In this document: positions 60,744 to 64,000 of the stretch, piece by piece
Numbering within the stretch: the stretch's first letter is position 1
How the letters are laid out: the number at the start of each line of letters is the position of its first letter
NCBI RefSeq assembly: GCF_002743055.1
Contig: NZ_PDYM01000004.1
Location: 62,001-126,000 of the forward strand
Origin: Sporosarcina sp. P13
GTDB lineage: Bacteria; Bacillota; Bacilli; Bacillales_A; Planococcaceae
DNA length: 64,000 nucleotides
Direction: 5' to 3'
Translations under genes and position numbers: made by a program
Notes under the pieces: generated by a model
The model's input: only the letters and a program-made list of their open reading frames with translations
Told to the model about the DNA's origin: nothing
The model's database searches: none

Positions 60744-61628
60744 ATGAAAAAAGGGTTGGCTTATGTATTAATGGCCATTTTGATGGTAGGCATGATTACA
60801 CCTTCAGCTTTTGCAAATGGCGTCATCAATGAAAAATTAGGCGTACCCATTGTTGTCTATGGCGCAAATTTATCCGACGGTGAAAAAGATCGTGTAAGAA
60901 CAGATCTGAAAGTGGCAAATGAAGCAGAAGTAGAAGAGTTGTCCGTAGATGGGAACGACTTGATCAAATATATTCCAGGCGGAGACCGTAATGCGCGGAT
61001 GTATTCCTCTGCGAAAATCACGAGACAAGAACAAGGCGAAGGACTCGTCATTAACGTCGTGACGCCAGATAATATCACACAAGTGACCGCGGATATGTAC
61101 GCGACTGCAATGTTGACCGCTGGTATTGAAGACGCAATCGTAGAAGTAGCATCACCGAAAAAAGTAACGGGGCATTCAGCACTCGTTGGGATTTATAAAG
61201 CGTACGAAGTGTCTGGTGAAGTACTCGACACAGAACGAACCGATACAGCGAATGATGAACTGAGTCTTGCGACAAAGCTCTCTGATAAAGCGGGCGTTGA
61301 TAAAGATGAAGTTGCAAAGTTATTAACGGAAATAAAAAGGCAAATAGCTGAACAAAAGCCAGCGACAAAAGAAGATGTCGAAAAAATTGTTAGTGAACAG
61401 TTAAACAAGTTCAATATCCAACTAAGCGATGCGGATCGTCAATTATTAATTGATTTGATGGATCGAATTTCAAAATTGGATATCGACTTTACGAAGTTGA
61501 ATGAACAGCTAACAGATATGGCTTCAACAATAAAGGATAAGCTAGGGGAGATTGACCCGGGTTTCTGGGAAAAAGTAAAAGAGTTCTTCCGTAATATGGT
61601 CGATTCATTTAAATCGTTGTTTAGCTAA
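60744..61628 (+). CDS. secreted DUF1002 protein (YpuA-like)
   Basis: The 294-aa protein has a cleavable signal peptide (MKKGLAYVLMAILMVGMITPSAFA). A DUF1002 region follows (about 30-200) with VVYGANLSDGEKDRVRTDL, NARMYSSAKITRQEQGEGLVINVVTPDNITQV and TGHSALVGIYKAYE. The C-terminal 100 residues are helical and coiled-coil-like. Function is unknown; B. subtilis ypuA is a SigM-regulated relative. AAGGAGGCGAG precedes the start. Confidence 0.9.
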   Translation: MKKGLAYVLMAILMVGMITPSAFANGVINEKLGVPIVVYGANLSDGEKDRVRTDLKVANEAEVEELSVDGNDLIKYIPGGDRNARMYSSAKITRQEQGEGLVINVVTPDNITQVTADMYATAMLTAGIEDAIVEVASPKKVTGHSALVGIYKAYEVSGEVLDTERTDTANDELSLATKLSDKAGVDKDEVAKLLTEIKRQIAEQKPATKEDVEKIVSEQLNKFNIQLSDADRQLLIDLMDRISKLDIDFTKLNEQLTDMASTIKDKLGEIDPGFWEKVKEFFRNMVDSFKSLFS

Positions 61629-61684
61629 GTATAAATCGTGGTACGTTAATGGATAGAAGACGAAACGACAAAGGAGAGACATAT

Positions 61685-62002
61685 ATGGGTGAGAAAAAAG
61701 ACATGAAGTTGCCTCGGGAATTAGATTTGGAACTTGTGGAGCTAGGTGGAACGAAATACGCTTATCAACATAAGAGCAATGGTGATGTCACTGCTGAAAT
61801 CGAATGGACTGAAGATCAAGGCGTCATGACGATGACACATACGTATGTAGATGACTCACTGCGGGGCCAGGGGGTAGCTAAAAAGCTACTCGATCGAGCG
61901 GCAACAAATGCACGTGAAAAAGGACTGAAGATGAAAGCGGTCTGTTCCTATGTAGTGAATGCCTTTGACCGAAGCGATGAATACGATGATGTGAAAATTT
62001 AA
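61685..62002 (+). CDS. YjdJ-type GNAT-fold acetyltransferase, 105 aa
   Basis: The short protein has YAYQHKSNGDVTAEIEWTEDQGVMTMTHTYVDDSLRGQGVAKKLLDRAATNAREKGLKMKAVCSYV condensed motifs: RGQGVA is the acetyl-CoA loop and the Cys near the end is conserved in this minimal COG2388 family. Substrate unknown. ATG 61685 follows AAAGGAGA; upstream in-frame codons are rejected. Confidence 0.88.
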   Translation: MGEKKDMKLPRELDLELVELGGTKYAYQHKSNGDVTAEIEWTEDQGVMTMTHTYVDDSLRGQGVAKKLLDRAATNAREKGLKMKAVCSYVVNAFDRSDEYDDVKI

Positions 62003-62091
62003 TTACTAATCCACATCACTTATGAAACATTTTCATTTGCTGAGCGTATAGGTAAGAGGAGAAGTAAATTTTTAGAATTGGGTGATGTGGG

Positions 62092-62559
62092 ATGATTAAT
62101 CGAACGGCAGAAAAAGTGCTTGCTATTATAGCAGCAGTCTTTACTTTTATCGGAATGGCGATGCTTACAGTGTTCGGAATTTTTGTCAATATGGCAAATA
62201 ATGATTCAACCGTAATGGAACAATTTCGTGAAGTAATGTTGAGTGATGGAGAATTAACGCTTTCCGAAGTGGATATGTTCATGGAATTCTTTGATGTATT
62301 TGCCGTGTTTATTTGGGTTGGTGTGGCTGTAGCGTTTATTGGTTTTGTGCTGAATATTATTGGCTTGGTGAAGTTACGTAGTAATGCCAAGGCTGCAGGG
62401 ACGTTGTTTATCATAGCAGGCCTATTTAACGGTATTCTGTCACTGACGTCTATCTTGCTGTACATTGCAGGTATCCTCTGCTTCACAAAAAAGCCTCCAG
62501 TGGCACCTGGACCAACACAAGGTGAATACGTGGAAAATCAGTCGAACTGGATGAATTAA
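62092..62559 (+). CDS. DUF4064 membrane protein
   Basis: The 155-aa protein has four hydrophobic segments (about 8-33, 70-92, 102-118, 120-134) and begins INRTAEKVLAIIAAVFTFIG, typical of DUF4064. GLVKLRSNAKAAGTLFIIAGLFNGILS is also characteristic. Function unknown. Monocistronic with a terminator. Confidence 0.88.
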   Translation: MINRTAEKVLAIIAAVFTFIGMAMLTVFGIFVNMANNDSTVMEQFREVMLSDGELTLSEVDMFMEFFDVFAVFIWVGVAVAFIGFVLNIIGLVKLRSNAKAAGTLFIIAGLFNGILSLTSILLYIAGILCFTKKPPVAPGPTQGEYVENQSNWMN

Positions 62560-62566
62560 TACTAGT

Positions 62567-62599
62567 AACCCCCTTTTCTAAACGAAAAGGGGGTTTGTT
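62567..62599 (+). terminator. terminator after the DUF4064 gene
   Basis: AACCCCCTTTTC pairs with GAAAAGGGGGTT, followed by TGTTC. It can also serve the convergent gene. Confidence 0.85.
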
Positions 62600-63096
62600 C
62601 ACATATGAGCGTGCTGCTTCATCGGCAATGAATAATGAATCGTTTCAACAGGGAGTCCTTCAAACTCCTCTTTGATAGACTCGACCAAAACAAATCCTTG
62701 ATTAACGTAAAACTCTTGCAGGTCATGAGAACGCTCGTCCACGTAAACATCTACATTTTGTGCCTCGCTTAATGACTGCAAAGCCTCGGCTAACAGTAGT
62801 TCCTCATATCCACTATCCAAATGCGAAGGAAGCATATGAAGGGCCGTCACTTCGCTCTCACCGTCTTCATCTATCGTTGTATAACTAATATAGCCTACGG
62901 GAAGACCTTGTGGATCTATAGCGAGCAGAACCGTCGTTTTTTCTATTTGTTTTTTTAGCATTAAATCGGAATACGTCCGATCTATAAATGCTTCGAGTAC
63001 CTCTGCTGGAATAAATTCTCCAAACATATATCGCCAAGACGTAAGAGCGATTTGTTGAACATCTTTAATATCATCTACCGTCATTTTTCGGATCAT
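62599..63096 (-). CDS. GNAT-family N-acetyltransferase
   Basis: The 165-aa protein begins MIRKMTVDDIKDVQQIALTSW. Strands PVGYISYTTIDEDGESEVTALHMLPSHLDSGYEELLLAEAL correspond to GNAT motif A, but the usual R/Q-x-x-G-x-G/A loop is reduced to SHLDSGYEE, so acetyl-CoA binding may be altered. FYVNQGFVLVES is motif B. Substrate unknown. ATG 63096 follows GGAGTG. Confidence 0.83.
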   Translation of the reverse strand: MIRKMTVDDIKDVQQIALTSWRYMFGEFIPAEVLEAFIDRTYSDLMLKKQIEKTTVLLAIDPQGLPVGYISYTTIDEDGESEVTALHMLPSHLDSGYEELLLAEALQSLSEAQNVDVYVDERSHDLQEFYVNQGFVLVESIKEEFEGLPVETIHYSLPMKQHAHM

Positions 63097-63329
63097 AATA
63101 GGTTCACTCCTAACATTCTTTCTACATAGTATAGCAAATTAGCTTTCTTAAAACTACGATGTTAGCTAAATGAAATATACTATCCTACCAATCCACCTTA
63201 TATGGAGTTGTTCTATTTATACGGGTTACAGCATAAGTTGGCTATGTTGGTGACCGTCATTACGACAGTAGTATAAGAAGCGTAGTTGACAAAAATATAA
63301 TCGTACAAAATGAACTATGTCAGACGTAC

Positions 63330-63355
63330 GTTTGAAAAATACAGCTGTCGGGTAT
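63330..63355 (+). promoter_or_regulatory. sigma-B-type general-stress promoter
   Basis: GTTTGA at 63330 and GGGTAT at 63350 are separated by 14 nt, matching the sigma-B consensus (GTTTAA, 12-14 nt, GGGTAT). It lies 55 nt before the YtxH-like gene. The 220 nt upstream hold nothing else recognised. Confidence 0.72.
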
Positions 63356-63410
63356 AGTAAGCTATAAGTAGACAACCACTACAAATTATTTATTACGGAG
63401 GATGGTATTC

Positions 63411-63761
63411 ATGGCAGGTAAAAAAACAAATGGATTATTTATAGCAACATTGGCGGCGGGAGCGTACGCGTATTTCAGTAAAAAAGAAAACCGTGACAAA
63501 GCAATGGAGACGGTTGGTGTCTTAAAGGAAAAAATGGATACACTCATAAATAATAATACACTCGTTGATCAGACGGTAGAAAAGGTTGGTCATTCAGATC
63601 CAGAAGATATAGCAGATAACAACATGGTATCTGAAGGCGCACAAACAAGCGTTCATTATTATAACCAAGAAGTACAAGATCCCGATAAAAATTCTTCAGA
63701 AAAAGATGGTCTCTACAAGAAAAATTCTGGCGACTCAGTGAATACTCCTCAAACTAACTAA
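63411..63761 (+). CDS. YtxH-like general-stress protein, 116 aa
   Basis: The product begins MAGKKTNGLFIATLAAGAYAYFSKKENRDKAMETVG: a short membrane-type segment followed by a basic/amphipathic helix as in YtxH/YtxG-type stress proteins. The rest is hydrophilic and acidic (60-116). ATG 63411 is 9 nt from GGAGG; the in-frame ATG at 63402 is directly against the SD. The sigma-B-type promoter fits a stress role. Exact function unknown. Confidence 0.8.
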   Translation: MAGKKTNGLFIATLAAGAYAYFSKKENRDKAMETVGVLKEKMDTLINNNTLVDQTVEKVGHSDPEDIADNNMVSEGAQTSVHYYNQEVQDPDKNSSEKDGLYKKNSGDSVNTPQTN

Positions 63762-63819
63762 TTCAAAATCATAAAAGACTAGAAAAGAATAACAACCCCA
63801 AGGTAGCACATTTATACTA

Positions 63820-63848
63820 AAAAGCACCCCTATCATAGGGGTGCTTTA
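63820..63848 (+). terminator. terminator after the YtxH-like gene
   Basis: AAAGCACCCC pairs with GGGGTGCTTT around a TATCATA loop. Confidence 0.8.
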
Positions 63849-63971
63849 TCCTATATATATCAGTAACTATATAAACTATAGCTAATTGTTTAAGATAAGG
63901 TAAAATGATTTACATATAGTAGTGCGTCATGGATAGACTGATATACATATAGAATGAGTGGGGTGAAACTC

Positions 63972-64000
63972 ATGACTAGCAAAAATATAGAAATTTCTAA
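63972..64000 (+). CDS. 5' end of an unidentified gene cut by the window edge
   Basis: GTGGGGTG lies about 8 nt before ATG 63972; the visible codons read MTSKNIEIS. Too short to identify. Confidence 0.4.

Overview
The window is a 64 kb stretch of low-to-mid GC chromosome from an endospore-forming member of the Bacillales. The block cwlD - salA - gerD - kbaA - pdaB-like - tRNA genes - rocF - sigW - rsiW - cdaA - cdaR - glmM follows the Bacillus subtilis gene order closely. Protein flavour, strong Gram-positive Shine-Dalgarno (SD) sites and the accessory genes suggest Planococcaceae, most likely Sporosarcina or a close relative. The genus is inference, not proof. No phage, insertion sequence, CRISPR array or rRNA gene was seen.

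Layout. (1) 1-6.2 kb: edge of a probable HpaB-type monooxygenase, an unknown protein, a single-domain rhodanese, the sporulation/germination block (cwlD, salA, gerD, kbaA, degenerate PdaB-like protein) and five tRNA genes (Asn, Thr, Glu, Tyr, Gln) behind tandem sigma-A-type promoters. (2) 6.2-19.1 kb: PAS-GGDEF-EAL protein, arginase with an apparent AUU start, autoregulated sigW-rsiW, c-di-AMP operon cdaA-cdaR-glmM, then a signalling trio (Hpt-REC-GGDEF-REC protein, lone receiver, convergent hybrid histidine kinase with a dead receiver). (3) 19.1-31 kb: the phosphate ABC transporter is split. pstB stands alone on the minus strand, and pstS-pstC-pstA lie 8 kb away on the plus strand. Both have their own four-repeat PhoP box at the same distance from the -10. 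Between them are ytoQ, ywbE, an orphan gluconate dehydrogenase gamma-like subunit, putP, a MerR-TipAS regulator and a PatB/MalY enzyme. (4) 31-47 kb: methyltransferase, nitroreductase, deaminase, hflX, an ECF-promoter lipoprotein, a Fur-regulated YclNOPQ-like siderophore importer, a 15-copy 21-bp tandem array, niaP, two DNA glycosylases, hmp with divergent nsrR, and ppaC. (5) 47-64 kb: Rieske-linked FAD oxidoreductase, broken yceI, murB, a universal-stress protein divergent from the seven-gene mrpABCDEFG Na+/H+ antiporter operon, a CadC-like repressor without its pump, mntR, cvfB, several small membrane or acetyltransferase genes, and a YtxH-like gene behind a sigma-B-type promoter.

How the genes work together. 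Main themes are envelope and second-messenger control (sigW/rsiW, cdaA/cdaR/glmM, murB, two c-di-GMP proteins), ion and metal homeostasis (pst, Fur-regulated importer, mrp, mntR, CadC-like) and stress (hmp/nsrR, hflX, UspA, sigma-B target). No clearly new multi-gene system was found. The observations most worth checking are the non-canonical arginase start, the split but co-regulated pst genes, the exact 21-bp array, the PdaB-like pseudoenzyme, the pseudo-receiver kinase module with a possible translational switch, and a predicted ECF promoter overlapping the MerR operator.
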